Shown here: piece after piece, positions 22,158-33,235 of the stretch
How the letters are laid out: every line of letters starts with the position of its first letter
Numbering within the stretch: position 1 is the stretch's first letter
Assembly (NCBI GenBank): GCA_032716605.1
Contig: CM064512.1
Location: 22,941,810 to 23,005,809 of the forward strand
DNA: 64,000 nucleotides
Reading direction: 5' to 3'
Origin: Paralithodes platypus
Lineage: Eukaryota; Arthropoda; Malacostraca; Decapoda; Lithodidae
Translations under genes and position numbers: made by a program
Notes under the pieces: generated by a model
The model's input: the letters and a program-made list of their open reading frames with translations, nothing else
The model's database searches: none
Told to the model about the DNA's origin: nothing

Positions 22158-22990
22158 AACATCCATGGTGGCTTTACACACACCTGTCGAAAACCTACTT
22201 TTACCTCAAACCATTCACTCAACACACCATTTCCTACTCTAACACACGTTCTGCTCCCTTCATAAAAACTCTTAACTGCTTCTAACAAATTGCCTCCAAT
22301 TTCATAAATTCTTAACACCTTCCACATTGCTTCACAATCCACACTATCATACGCTTTTTCTAAATCCATAATAGCCCAAAATATCTCTGTATGCTTCTCT
22401 AAATACTTCTCGCATAACTGTCTTACTGCAAACATCTGATCCACGCACCCTCTTCCCCTCCTAAAACCGCACTGTTCTTCTCCTATTGCATATTCCATAC
22501 ACTTTATTATCCTCTCTATCAACACCCTGCCATACAGTTTTCCAACCACTGATAATAAACTAATACCTCTATAACTTGAACAATCCTGCCGATCTCCCTT
22601 CCCCTTGTGCAATGGCACAATACATGTACTCATCCAATCTATTGGTACCATTGACACAGCAAAGCACACATTTGAAAAGTCTCACCAACCAATCTATTAT
22701 CACATCTCCACCCTTCTTTATACACTCTGCAGCGGTACCATCCAAACCTTCTGCTTTTCCCGCTCTCATTTGTTTCACTGCTTCTTTCACCTCATTTTCC
22801 TCAATCCTTTAATTCATTCCCTGCCACCTTGGTGGCTTGGGTAACCTATGTCTATCAACACAGCTTCAATCGCTGCTTTTCTTCCATCTCTTGCATTTAG
22901 CATAGACTCAAAATATTCGGCATATCTTTTCCTCATTTCAACTCCCTCCACTAGTGATTCTCTATTTGCATCTTTCACTGACTCTTCCCT
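22158..22990 (-). pseudogene. LINE L2 RT fingers/palm segment
   Basis: The minus frames at 22990-22158 carry the linker and RT motifs up to motif B. These include LLSVVGKLYGRVLIERIIKC and QLCEKYLEKHTEIFWAIMDL with the motif A aspartate present. A frame change occurs around 22570-22670 and the upstream linker is broken. The segment stops at the MITE boundary. Confidence 0.85.
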
Positions 22991-23094
22991 CTTTTGAAAC
23001 TAATCTAGAAAAAAGTAGGATACAGACAAGGGGCTGCTTTTTTTTTTTTTTTTTCTATTTGAATGAGGGAGACAAATGGCATAACTACCTGCAG

Positions 23095-23300
23095 TGAGTG
23101 CCTCCCACAGAGTTGAAAGAGTGACAGGGCCAAAATCAAGGGACGTTCGAGCTAAAATGCCTGGACACACGGAGTTTGAAGCAATACTTAAGTCATAGGA
23201 AGAGGGAAAGGCTGATTCTGGGAGAGAGTTCCAGAGCTCAGCAGTTGACTAGAAGAAAGTCTGAGAATAGCGTTTCAGTGAGGAAAAGAAGATCAGGTTT
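23095..23300 (-). pseudogene. LINE C-terminal tail fragment b
   Basis: The minus translation contains STAELWNSLPESAFPSSYDL, the LINE polyprotein end motif, with an in-frame stop just before it. It is related to fragments at 20195-20345 and 24108-24300. A T homopolymer lies at 23038-23055. Confidence 0.6.
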
Positions 23301-23703
23301 GTAGGAGGAGAGATGGCCCAACCCTTGTCAGCTGCCACCATAACTCAACTGACCTGTTCCTTGTCAGCGGCAGTAGTCTCCCGAAAACCCCCCACAAACA
23401 ATGGTCCTGTTATCTCCACACACAACACTATTCTTGTCGTCGTTATAGGGTCCGGGAAAATAATACTAACAGAAAAACGGAGGAACAACCGCAGCGAACA
23501 ACAATTATATAATGCCAACAGATAACTCACATAGAAAAAACAAAAACAATCTGTCGAGAGGGTTGAAACATATAAATACAATGAAAGAAAGAGACTAACA
23601 ATCACACTGGAATGGTGATAATTTTGTTTTATCCTGCACCAGATACTTTACTTTTGCCAACAAATATAGTTAACCTTCTTAATTTTGCGTTGTGAGTACG
23701 CAT

Positions 23704-23745
<42 letters not shown>

Positions 23746-24107
23746 ACAGATGAACATACAATAACACATACGGTAGAACTGTGGCCTCCACACTGTATTC
23801 ATTTTCACGTGCCTTCGGATCGATGCACACTCCTGACTGGTGATGGTCCGACATAAATATGATCAGGTGAATAGACTTGAGACTTTACCAATAACTACTG
23901 CTTGGTGTTGTCTTTATGATAGTTAGGATCAGTTTATTAGATAAGCTAAACATGTGCAAATATCCAATTTAATTTGTAGTCCGATCAAATATATGTTATT
24001 AGATAATTTATGCAGTTTTATTATCAACAAGACTATGCATTGTTGGATGGTCCAACGTCTTAGTACGTTTGTCTGTATACTACTTCATTGTCTGTATTCC
24101 CCTCTCT
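23301..24107. other. Intergenic with an (AC)n microsatellite
   Basis: A run of about 33 bases of CA occupies 23708-23740. Otherwise the sequence is AT-rich with no gene, RNA gene or repeat family recognised. Confidence 0.5.
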
Positions 24108-24300
24108 TGCGGCGAGTGCCAGGCCTTTCAACACAGTCCCACTTCTATTTAGTCCAGCTCTCCAACCCAAGAATTGGCAAATTTTCTGTGTTTTTCTTAT
24201 ACTCAACAAGTGAACTCTGAAACTCTCTACCTCAATCAATCTTTCCTTCATCCTATGACTTAGACTGCTTTAAACTTCGTGTGTCCTGGGATTTTGACCT
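24108..24300 (+). pseudogene. LINE C-terminal tail fragment c
   Basis: The plus translation reads RVPGLSTQSHFYLVQL ... FFLYSTSEL, a stop, then NSLPQSIFPSSYDLDCFKLR. The stop replaces the W of the usual LWNSLP motif. This is the same polyprotein tail as fragments a and b, on the opposite strand. Confidence 0.6.
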
Positions 24301-24942
24301 CAACAACAGCCTGCCTTTTAACTCCTACATACACATAGAAACAAAAATATATAAATACATGGATTTTTTCCATCCTGTGTTATTATAAGAAGTTGATTAC
24401 AGCAATCCATAAAAAAAAAATTGTTACAATGGCGTAAATCTCCTCACACCTTCCAACTCTATTCCCAGGGATCTCTGCTGATGATGCTTCAGCTACAACT
24501 TTCCCCATCCTTGGTAGAGCTCAACATGATTGATCGTCTTTCCTCAGTTATTAGATAATTCTATTCTTACGGTTGGTACCCGCACTAGAGCCATTACGTG
24601 ATAATGCTCAACTTTAGAGGATCGAGCCAAGTGCACATACAGCTGATATCAGGACTTAGAAACTGCACAGCCTATATGGCATTAGTCACTTCCTCAAAGC
24701 TGCCATATTTGTATATATTAATTATACCAGTCTTAGGCAATGACCTTTCAGTGACATGACAAAAGCTACTGATCTGCGCTAGATCCGATAGTACACGAAC
24801 GCCTCCGCCCCCCATTTAACACAGGTCTGCCAGCTTATTAACCTCTTAACTGTGCAGCTATGGTATTTGAAAGTGCCCGTCATTGCGAAGGTATTCTGAT
24901 TCATTCCTCACTAAAATAGTTGTTTTACCATATATATAGTTA
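24301..24942. other. Intergenic, no gene recognised
   Basis: Mixed-composition DNA. No coding frame, RNA gene or clear repeat was recognised. Confidence 0.4.
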
Positions 24943-25395
24943 ATTCTTATCCATATGCGCCTATTTTACTTTTAATATGAACATGGGAAAACAAATAATA
25001 CAAGTGGTAACAGCAATTGGCTGGTGAAAATTGTATATTTTATCTCCACGGTCGTAATCTGACCTTGAGCTGTGAGAGACAAACACCCTCCCTCTCTCTT
25101 GTCTCAAACGATACTGAGAGACAAGGATAGCTTTCAGACTGGCTTGGAGGGTCCGAGATACACTCCTCTACCACCCCTCTCTCTCCCACCCGTTCTCGCA
25201 TGAAAATACTTGATAAATATCGGAAATAATAGATAACATACCTGATAATTGAGGAGGGGGGAGGAGGGGAAAGGTGGGGTTGGGACACATGTGTAGGAAT
25301 GGTAGCAAGTAATGGAGGGAAATTATCTTAATTAAACACAAATTGCTTTGTTTTGAGTGCCACTGGGGGGTTTTAAAAGTTTTTTTTAGGCTTTG
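24943..25395 (+). repeat. Dispersed repeat family R1, copy 2
   Basis: It matches 11391-11851 in the same orientation and block order. A TTAA MITE begins eight bases after its right end. Confidence 0.65.
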
Positions 25396-25403
25396 GATCT
25401 TAA

Positions 25404-25859
25404 CACTCAAGCCACAGTGCCCGTCATATGACGGGCGAGAGATAAATGGCCTATCCTCTGGTGCCCGTCATATGACCGGCTCTGAGAGAGAGTCCGCGCA
25501 GTGGGAGGACGATAGGCGGGCTTTGACCGCTCGGCACCACCACTGAGCCGTGTCTGGGAGCACCGCCGCCTCCCTACACACACTCGTCTTCGTGAGACAA
25601 GGACAAAAAAAACGAAATTAACTTATTTAGGGTATTTTCACCTCCGGTTGCACGATCGCTACAGGATAACCTGTGGTCGTATAAGGATGATCCAGGTGTC
25701 ATTGGGAAGCTCTATTATCGCCCTTTCACGGATACATAATTATATTATGCTCTGGGTCTTGTTTATGCATGAAAAAGAGCATGGAATGAAGCTCGTTTTC
25801 GGTAAATATACCCACCTGGCAGCTAGGTAATGTCAACAAACGGCCATGTCATTAAGGGG
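25404..25859 (+). mobile_element. TTAA MITE, diverged member of the 480-bp family
   Basis: TTAA is present at 25400-25403 and 25860-25863. The interior shares a long series of blocks with the MITE at 45812-46300, including GTTGCACGATCG, GTGTCATTGGGAAGCTC, ATCGCCCTTTCA and TGCATGAAAAAGAGC. The left part contains two copies of TGCCCGTCATATGA about 50 bases apart. There is no coding sequence. Confidence 0.75.
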
Positions 25860-26214
25860 TTAAGAGTCTTGCCGCATTCACCCAGTAGAACCTCTTAAGA
25901 GTATTTTTGCAGCTCCCGGGTTGTAATTTTTCTAAATAGCTGTGTCTCACATTTAAATCTACCATTAGCATAGTTTACCGATACCAGTGGAAAATATATA
26001 TTAAATGTTGTTGGACAAATTAATGTTGATGATAGAAGCTCAAGTGTGATCACTACCTTAATGCCGTGTTGAGTGTTTATGATATACAACCAAATAACTA
26101 GACAGTACTATCATGTGGAAGAATCGCCGCTTCTATCTGATGCAGATACAATTTTGTTAGGTCGAGGTATAGATTTACATCATGGCTAGACTAACCAATT
26201 TTATTGGGTGACAG

Positions 26215-26436
26215 GTCAGTTGAACCAGTGCCACTTCAACCAGTGCCACTTTAACCAGTGGCCACTTCAAGCAGTGATCATTTCAACCAGTGACCATTTC
26301 AACCAGTGACCATTTTAACCAGTAGGTTAGGTTAGGTTAGGTTACTGGTTAAAATGGTCACTGGTTGAAATGGTCACTGGTTGAAGTGGCCACTGGTTGA
26401 GTTAGCACTGGTTGAAGTGGCACTGGTTCAACTGAC
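26215..26436. repeat. 222-bp fold-back with a TTAGG-repeat centre
   Basis: The left arm is a chain of ~19-bp units such as CACTTCAACCAGTGCC and CATTTCAACCAGTGAC. The right arm is its near-perfect inverse. The centre, 26324-26344, is four units of GGTTA, which is (TTAGG)n. The arms would form a long hairpin. No terminal duplication was resolved. Confidence 0.9.
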
Positions 26437-26943
26437 ATGGAACCATTTGATTGATCTCACTATCAATATATGTTAGTGTATGCCCAAAGTCTTGTGTTCT
26501 GCTTACACAATTGATCGGATTCCTTTGCTGATAATGCTTGACCTTTATCTACTCCTAGACAGCTTTAGGCAATGTGGTTCCGAATCTTCTTCTAGTGATA
26601 CATGAATCAGTATAATTTTATAGCAACTCCTCTAGAATTACAGTTTCATCTTTAAGATTTATGTTGGTAAACAGATATATCTGAAAAATGCTCCAAAGTT
26701 ATTTGTTTTCTGACAATGCAACACAGTAACCAATCCATGTAAATGTGAACGTGACAAAACTTACATTAGTCCTACTCTTGAACTAGATATCTAGTCTAGG
26801 CATTTCTCTTCCTTGTCCAGTGTGTCTATCAAGAAAAAAGAGTCCATTGACTTTGACGCATCTCCACTGTATGCCGCAGTATCTGCAAGAACCTCACGTG
26901 TGTTGGTGTCCAACAATTATGAAAGGCCATCCAGTGAAACAAG
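26437..26943. other. Intergenic, left flank of element B
   Basis: Mostly unremarkable. At 26804-26943 a polypyrimidine tract and AG precede a stop-free run (SIKKKESIDFDASPLYAAVS...) up to the insertion point of element B. This may be a broken exon and is treated as a finding, not a gene call. Confidence 0.35.
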
Positions 26944-28739
26944 TGTGACGTTAACCACTCCGTTAGAACCGCATGGCTTGTCCTACAGCGACTCGCTAGG
27001 ATTGCCAGGACAGTGGATGTGGCTACAGTTTGTGTATTGTTGTGTGCTTTATTTCATATGAAAGCTTGTGTCATGGGCAGTCCAGAAAGGCTCTTTGTTT
27101 TCACCCATGTCAAGGCTTTATATATTTAATTGTAAAGTATATGTTTTATCCTTAACTAGTAATGATAGGATCAGAGAGAGAGAGTGAGTAGAACAGAGTG
27201 AGAGGGGGCGCGTAATGTGTTTTGCTATACTCGATGACGTCATAGCTGGCTGGCCTCGTGGTGATTAGTTGAGGGAGTTCTTTACCATGCTTGGTGACGT
27301 AATGTTTTGCTAGCTACTTTGGTAGTGGTTAGAGGACTTGTTACCGCTTTTTTCCCACGCGGTTCGAGCTAGTGCGAGTATATATACAGCTCCCTCGCCA
27401 CTTTCTCCCTCAGATCTGGTTTCTAGAACGCATCCCTCTTATCCTTTGATACCTGTCTCCCGCTCTTCACCTGAGAATCTTGTCCTCTGCCTATCTCTCT
27501 CATTTTCCATACCTTTTACCACCTTTTGTTCATATTATATCCCCTCTGGTTAACTCTGCATAATCAGCTTCATGCTGGCCAGTTGTATTGTGCGTTAAGG
27601 TCTGATATAACCTATGTATGTTTAGTTGTTAAGATAAGTTGATCACGAAGCATTGGTTGGTTTGCATATTGCCGCTTCCTATAATTATTAGTGTTCTGCT
27701 GGATTAGATAATGCTAGACTAGGGGTCTGATATTATAAGGTATTGTTTCCTATGAGTGCTGGCTTTAGATAAAAGCTGCACAACATACCTGAGAACTGGA
27801 GTTGATTGAGTAAATTCTAGTCTGTGTGCCATTGAGAGTAGAGCATGCACGAATGAGGTCTTTTTGCCTATACCATTCTGCACTGTTCTAAGCTCGTTGT
27901 TTGTCTTTGATGTACGCCAGGAGAACGCTTAATACTTCGGTATTAAGGTTTCTCAAGAGAGCTACCCTTCCCTATAACGTAATATTTGACGCACAGACTT
28001 GAGATTTGCACTAGGCTATGCGGCATGCCATGCGCACCAGTATCTCGTATCATTGACTCTAGCTAGACTTTATCAGTCATAGTAGACATTAAGTATATTA
28101 ACCTAATTACTCTTTTTATGCATACCCATTTATGATTACACAAGCATTTCGCAGCCTAGTTTGATGTATGGAGACACAAACGACTTAGGCTTTTTTTGTT
28201 GATAGGAATACTGCATTGTCGTGGCGATTATTATTGTTGTAGCGTTCTTGGCCCCGACTGCATTATATATCCTGCCTTTTGTGTGCATAGCCTGCACGAG
28301 CATTGTTCCGCTGCCTGCCTTTTTGGGTTCCATTTCCGATACGAGCATCTTTATAGCATCTAACATTTAAAGAAGATTCCTTGTTGGTGTTGAAGGACTT
28401 TAGTGCACTTTCTTTCATGCAGGAGTGCCTGACAGTTATTGATTAAAGTAACGTAAGCTGTAACTTCTCTTACCACCTTACTTTGCATACCATAACCAAG
28501 CACCTTCGGTTATAGGTAGTAATAGGCTGTTTTCACATAACATTAAGCCTAGAGTAGACGCACATTTATTGAGAGTTTAATAACCTATTATTACATATAG
28601 AACTCTGTAGAGTATTTGTATTCTTTGTTCACTGGGAATATACATCAGAGGTTGGATCTAGCGCTTTCCGTTGTAGCATTTATGCCATTACTAGTCCAAT
28701 GAATAAGAGCCCTGATATATTTAAACCTCAGTCGTAACA
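26944..28739 (+). repeat. Element B 5' LTR
   Basis: 1796 bp, TGTGACGTTAACC ... CTCAGTCGTAACA. It matches 42128-43920 and 62680-64000. It carries promoter-like elements at 27235-27386. Confidence 0.95.
27235..27386 (+). promoter_or_regulatory. Candidate LTR promoter: CRE-like sites and TATA box
   Basis: A palindromic TGACGTCA lies at 27235-27242, a variant TGACGTAA at 27295-27302, and TATATATA at 27379-27386. The same arrangement is kept in the 3' LTR (TGACGTCA at 42417-42424, TATA at 42561-42568). The spacing fits a pol II promoter in U3; activity is inferred only. Confidence 0.5.
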
Positions 28740-28741
28740 AA

Positions 28742-28760
28742 TGGCGACCTTACCTAGGAT
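28742..28760 (+). promoter_or_regulatory. Element B primer-binding region
   Basis: TGGCGACCTTACCTAGGAT begins two bases after the 5' LTR. Element A has TGGCGACCTTGCATAGGAT at the same place. The leading TGG would pair with a tRNA CCA end; the tRNA was not identified. Confidence 0.65.
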
Positions 28761-28958
28761 TTAGTGAACCTACATTTATTAGCAGGGAACATTTGTTGTT
28801 TTGGGGAATATTTTGCGGGGATCAGCAAGAATATTTTGTTTTTTGCAACATAGTATAGCCCTTGAGTTTTTCCGATAATTTTTGTGTGTATATTGAGGTT
28901 ATAAGAGTTTGGGGTGCTTCTTTTCTGAATATTGAGGTGGGAAATTTTTGTGAGGATC

Positions 28959-29782
28959 ATGTCTTATACCGGATCAGAGGAGAATGGAGACACAGTGCGT
29001 AGTGTCGAAACTCAAGGGTTGTCTCCAGAATTGTTGTTTCGGCTCGAATTAGCTAAGATTCAACAGCAATGTAGGGCAGGTGAGCTTCAGCAGCAATTGG
29101 AAATAGACCAGATAGAAGTGAGAGCCGAGCTAGCAAAAATCAAAGCTGATTTGGAGTCGACTAGGTACTGTGCCGACATGGACGTAGAGAAGTCGCGAGT
29201 GGAGACAACAGGACAGCGACTTGGTAACCGTATTCCTGATCAGTCTGTCTCGCACTTATTGAAACTGGTTCCGGTGTTTGATGAGAGTGGTGTAACAAAT
29301 TTGTTTGCACGCTTTGAGAAGAAGTGCCAGGAACATCAGTGGCCAGAGAATAAATGGGCAGCACTTGTATCCTCTAGATTAATAGGCAAGGATCTTAAAG
29401 CCTACGATGCGTTACCTTTGGAGTTATGTATTGTGTACGAGGATCTCAAGGAGGCTGTCCTGAGGGCATACGAACTGAAACCAGAAACGTACCGTTTGAA
29501 GTTCCGTGGTGTAACTAAGGGAAGAGATAGCACCTTTTTGGAACACGCCCGGGACTTGTCCGATGCTATGGGGAACTGGCTCCGATCTGAGGTCACAATA
29601 TTTGATGAAATTATGCAGTTAATGATGTTGGAGCAGTTCTTTAAGAGCACGGGCGGTGATCTAACTTTGAACTTAAAGGAGAAAAACCCAAGAACTCTAG
29701 TAGAAGCAGCAGAAATGGCTGATCTACGGTTGTTGTTGATTCGGGGTTGTGGGTCCTCACAGAAGTACGATGCAAGTGCTAG
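28959..29782 (+). pseudogene. Element B Gag, N-terminal part, cut by element A
   Basis: The ATG at 28959 starts MSYTGSEENG, comparable to MSNTSEHSDG in element A. A coiled-coil-like region rich in E, L, Q and A follows (LAKIQQQCRAGELQQQLEI). The capsid is closely similar to that of element A (HLLKLVPVFDE, FEKKCQEHQWPENKWAALVS), with a SCAN-like stretch at 29490-29740 (STFLEHARDLSDAMGNWLRS, MLEQFFKSTGGDLTLN). The frame runs to the CTAG target site and resumes at 40201 in phase. It lacks the VEAAERQ repeats of element A. The first 274 codons are intact. Confidence 0.9.
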
Positions 29783-31677
29783 TGTTACGTCCTGGGATAT
29801 ATAAACACTGGGCTCTTTCTATTGGACTAGGTATGCGGCAACAAGCAACAACGGAAAACGCTAGATCCAACCCTTATCTATAAACCCAGGCAACAAACCA
29901 CCCTAAACCGTCAAGAGTCCTGCCTGGACAACGAGGTATCCTATGACTCGGTTACAGGGTGCACGCACTATAGACTGCTGATAGTCAAGCAGGCTATATA
30001 AAAGATCACACAATTAAGTTGACTTAAAGCTTCAAGGAAAAGATAGATAACGGAATTAAATTGCAGAAACAATTTAATAACAAACTAGAAGAAAGTACAT
30101 TTAACATTACGTTAATTAATACAACTAATCACCCCTGCGTGAAAGAAGGTGAAAGCAAACAGTCCTCAAAACATCGTACCGGTAGACAAGATGCAGGTTT
30201 CTAAACTGCATGCGGCTACTGTAGGATCTGATGCTTAGCAAAGAAAGTACGTTACGGATTTAGAGAACTCTTAACTCATAAGCAGGAATAAATACTAGTG
30301 ATAGGCCATACAGTGTATAATGGCATAGGTATAATTAAATAAAGGCAGCAACTCGCAACATAACCACATACAGGTGTGCTTCTCACTCTTAGTCAGGCAA
30401 GCCTGCTCGGACAGAGTCTCTAAGCCACACCCTGACTCACAATGCTCACAAAAACGGTAAACTGTGGCACAATAACAAGCATACAGAAATAATAAACCTC
30501 TAGCTGTTAATCTGCCAGGTGGCAGAGGTCTAGCCGGAAGGATATAGGCTTCGGATACCCGGGCTGAGCCACCTGCTCTAGCCTAGGGACGTTCCCAAGT
30601 CTGTGCGCCAAATTACTCTAATTGAAAGGGTGCTCTCTTGAGAGACTCAGATCGCAAGTATCTGACTCTCTCCTGGCGATCCTAAAACAAAAGCAAGACG
30701 TGCTAGCGCAGTGCTGAGTGGACTAGGCAAGGGCCCTCACACAACACAACACTAGACACACAGGGACACAGACAAGAAAATGCCCCCAGACTCCCACGGG
30801 TATCCTAGTAAAGTCGTGCGGGTCCACAGGACTCGCACCAGCAGACTTTACTTAAAGGATCGCAAAAAGCCTCCCCTCCGGTCTAGCCCCTGCTAACCTG
30901 ACACAAGAACACACTAGCAAGCATGAAACCACCAAATATGAGACAACAAAAAGCTTCCTAGGTCTCATTAACAATTACATCTCCGCATAAGGCCCAAAAT
31001 CCTATCTAGTTATCTGAGAGCTCGTCGTTAATACAATAAGAGATATAAGGTCTATCAAGGGGATGGGATAATTAAATAGATTGGTGAAGTAGTGGAAGGA
31101 AGGTATACAAAGTAAGAGAGAAAGTTTCTAAGTGGGGTTGAGAGGGATAGATATCAAGGGGGTCCGAAGGGTACGACAGTGAGGTGAGCTCTGAGTCTTG
31201 AATCTGTCTGGACCCCACCTTAGGCATGCAAAATACATCCCATGCTTGGCAACACTCAACACAGTTGCCGGGTCAAAATCCTCAACCCCGTGCGTGAGTC
31301 GAAACTAAGCCTAACGTTGCGATCAAATGCATATGGCAACGTTTTCAGGCTCGTCCCAAGCTGGCAAGCGAAGCAACGTCCCAAGCCGGTCTCTCTCTCC
31401 CGCTCGTCTCCTCCCGCCCTCACTAGACTTACATCTTATATATTATAATGAAATAATCAACTACCGAGAATAAAATTTACTAAGATGCGTTGGTTAAGAA
31501 TAAGGGCAGCTTCAAGCTGTGAAACAACATAAGAATATCCCAGACATTAGTTACGTTGTTGTAGGATATATACTAAGGAAAAGCCTGCTGGCCGGCTGCC
31601 GCCAGCCGGTTTTCTAAACGGCTGGGCAGCCGACGCGCACGCATGCCCGCACGTGGCTACTATGCAGGAGCGTCACA
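29783..31677 (-). repeat. Element A copy 1, 3' LTR
   Basis: 1895 bp. On minus it begins TGTGACGCTCC and ends GGACGTAACA. A TATA-like ATAATATATAAG lies on minus at 31434-31446 and may be the U3 promoter. It abuts the split gag of element B on its left. Confidence 0.95.
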
Positions 31678-31690
31678 CCTCCCCCAAGAT
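31678..31690 (-). promoter_or_regulatory. Element A polypurine tract
   Basis: On minus, CTTGGGGGAGG directly precedes the 3' LTR start TGTGACG. Element B has a comparable CTTGGGGGGGGG before its 3' LTR. Confidence 0.75.
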
Positions 31691-32002
31691 ATAAGACCCT
31701 TGACTAAGTTCTTCATATCTAACAGAAAGCTTCTCATAGTACCACACACTGTTGCGACACAAGGCACTATATATAAAAAACATAAAGACTGTTGCGCTCC
31801 ACCGAGCAAGTTCAACTAACTTAGTGACAATAAGCGAAAATATTCAACTTAGATACTGCTACAACATCTTATACAAAATTCTACACGTTATAAAAATAAA
31901 GAGTTTTTATAAGTTTTTTTTTTTTTTTTTAATTTTTTTTTTCGGCTGAACTACAGTGACAGCCTATTTTCCTCCACACTCAACCCTCAATCCTGTAGCA
32001 GT

Positions 32003-32747
32003 CTAACCAACATCATCCACCCTTGATAGACAATCCGCTATCACGTTATCAGAACCGGCGATATGGCGTATGTCCAAATTATATTCCTGAAGCATGAGTG
32101 ACCACCTGGTCAGCCTCATATTCCGGTTATGAGACTGATTCAAGAATTTCAGAGGGTGATGATCGGTATAAACCACTACGATTGGTCCGAAAGCAGGAAC
32201 ATATACATCAAAGTGCCTGAGCGCCAGCACTATCGCCAGGAGTTCTTTTTCAATTACAGAGTAATTCCTTTGTGCACTATTGAATTTTTTACTGTAAAAA
32301 CTCACTGGATGTTCGATACCTTCATCATCTGTCTGTAACAAGACAGCCCCAGCCCCTACGCCACTGGCATCAGTCGCCAGCTGAAAAGGTCTGCTGAAGT
32401 CCGGGACCCTAAGTATAGGGTGGGTACATAACAGGTGTTTCACCAAGGAAAACGCCTCTGCCCACTCAGGAGACCACCGGAACTTCTTGTCCTTAGATAA
32501 TAAGTCAGTTAAAGGTGCAATTACAGTCGAATAGCCTTTGATGAAGCGACGATAATAGCCTATCATACCTAGAAACCGCATGATTTGTTTCTTAGTCGTA
32601 GGCTGGGGAAACTGATCGATGGCTTTGATCTTTGTCTGTGGAGGGCACACCTAACCCATCCCCACCTCGAACCCCAGGTACAAAACTGTGGCTTTGACAA
32701 AATCGCACTTACCCAGGTTTACCACCAAACCTGCTTCATTCAGTTTA
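32003..32747 (-). pseudogene. Element A RT thumb/connection and RNase H
   Basis: From the MITE boundary the frame reads LNEAGLVVNLGKCDF, reaches a TAG at 32651-32653, then IKAIDQFPQPTTKKQIMRFL and the RT/RNase H connection GYYRRFIKGYSTVIAPLTDL. RNase H follows with all acidic positions: LATDASGVGAGAVLL, VIEKELLAIVLALRHF, VVYTDHHPLKFL and NVIADCLSR. The protein ends soon after at 32003, so RNase H is the last domain. The TAG is also present in the copy near 53180. It therefore predates the duplication. Confidence 0.92.
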
Positions 32748-32751
32748 TTAA

Positions 32752-33231
32752 CCCTTAATTAGAGGCTCACCACATAAGTCGAGTTAAATAAAGCTGGACT
32801 ACGTGGCGGCGCTCGACATAGGTCGAGTGGCAATTTCAGCACGTAATGTTGCTGAGAGAGAGAGACAAGTGCTGGCAGGAGAGTAGCGAGCGTATGACTG
32901 CTCCAGACCACCGCGGCGAACATACTGACACAAATCCCAGCTCCCTCCTCCCTCTCTCACTCGCTATATAAGGAATTGTATCGGGAAAGTGGCTAATTAC
33001 ATGCTTTTTGCACTCGCGTTGCACGGTTATTGCAAGAAAACTAGCCATCATAAAAGGATCGTTATGGTGTCATTCGAAAGCTCTGTTTATGCCCTTTCAG
33101 GGATAGGTACTTGTTTTACGTTCTGGGTCTTATTTAGGCATGAAAATGATCATGTAAACAGCCCTATTTTGGCTAAAAAGACCCCGCTGGGCGGTACATA
33201 TAAATAAACCGCATAGGCCGCTCGTAAGGTG
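32752..33231 (+). mobile_element. 480-bp TTAA MITE in element A pol, first
   Basis: Bounded by TTAA at 32748-32751 and 33232-33235. The left end is CCCTTAATTAGAGGCTCACC and the right end CGCTCGTAAGGTG. It is the same family as 33749-34228, with exactly the same length and opposite orientation. Removing it with one TTAA restores the pol frame. It contains a CT/GA-rich block and no gene. Confidence 0.92.
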
Positions 33232-33235
33232 TTAA

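Larger units (their letters stand above)
21000..22990 (-). mobile_element. LINE L2, fragment split by a TTAA MITE
   Basis: On minus the fragment begins near 22990 with a linker (RKRYAEYFES). It continues through RT entry (MRAGKAEGLDGTAAECIKKG, IVPLHKGKGDRQDCSSYRGI, EEQCGFRRGRGCVDQMFAVR), motif A (IMDLEKAYDSVDCEAMW) and motif B up to PPWMFN. A MITE at 21730-22153 then interrupts it. Beyond are NIFMDGGVREVK, motif C LLFADDTALVAYS and a thumb that decays toward 21000. It is related to, but clearly different from, the LINE at 6184-8820. Stops and frameshifts are scattered and both ends are truncated. Confidence 0.88.

Noticed and set aside
28136..28366. 76-codon minus frame repeated at 43308-43547
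   Set aside because: It lies in the element B LTR; antisense, with an in-frame insertion between copies by chance.
31242..31448. 68-codon frame repeated in several places (39762, 60313)
   Set aside because: It lies in the element A LTR and recurs with it; no motif and opposite to element orientation.
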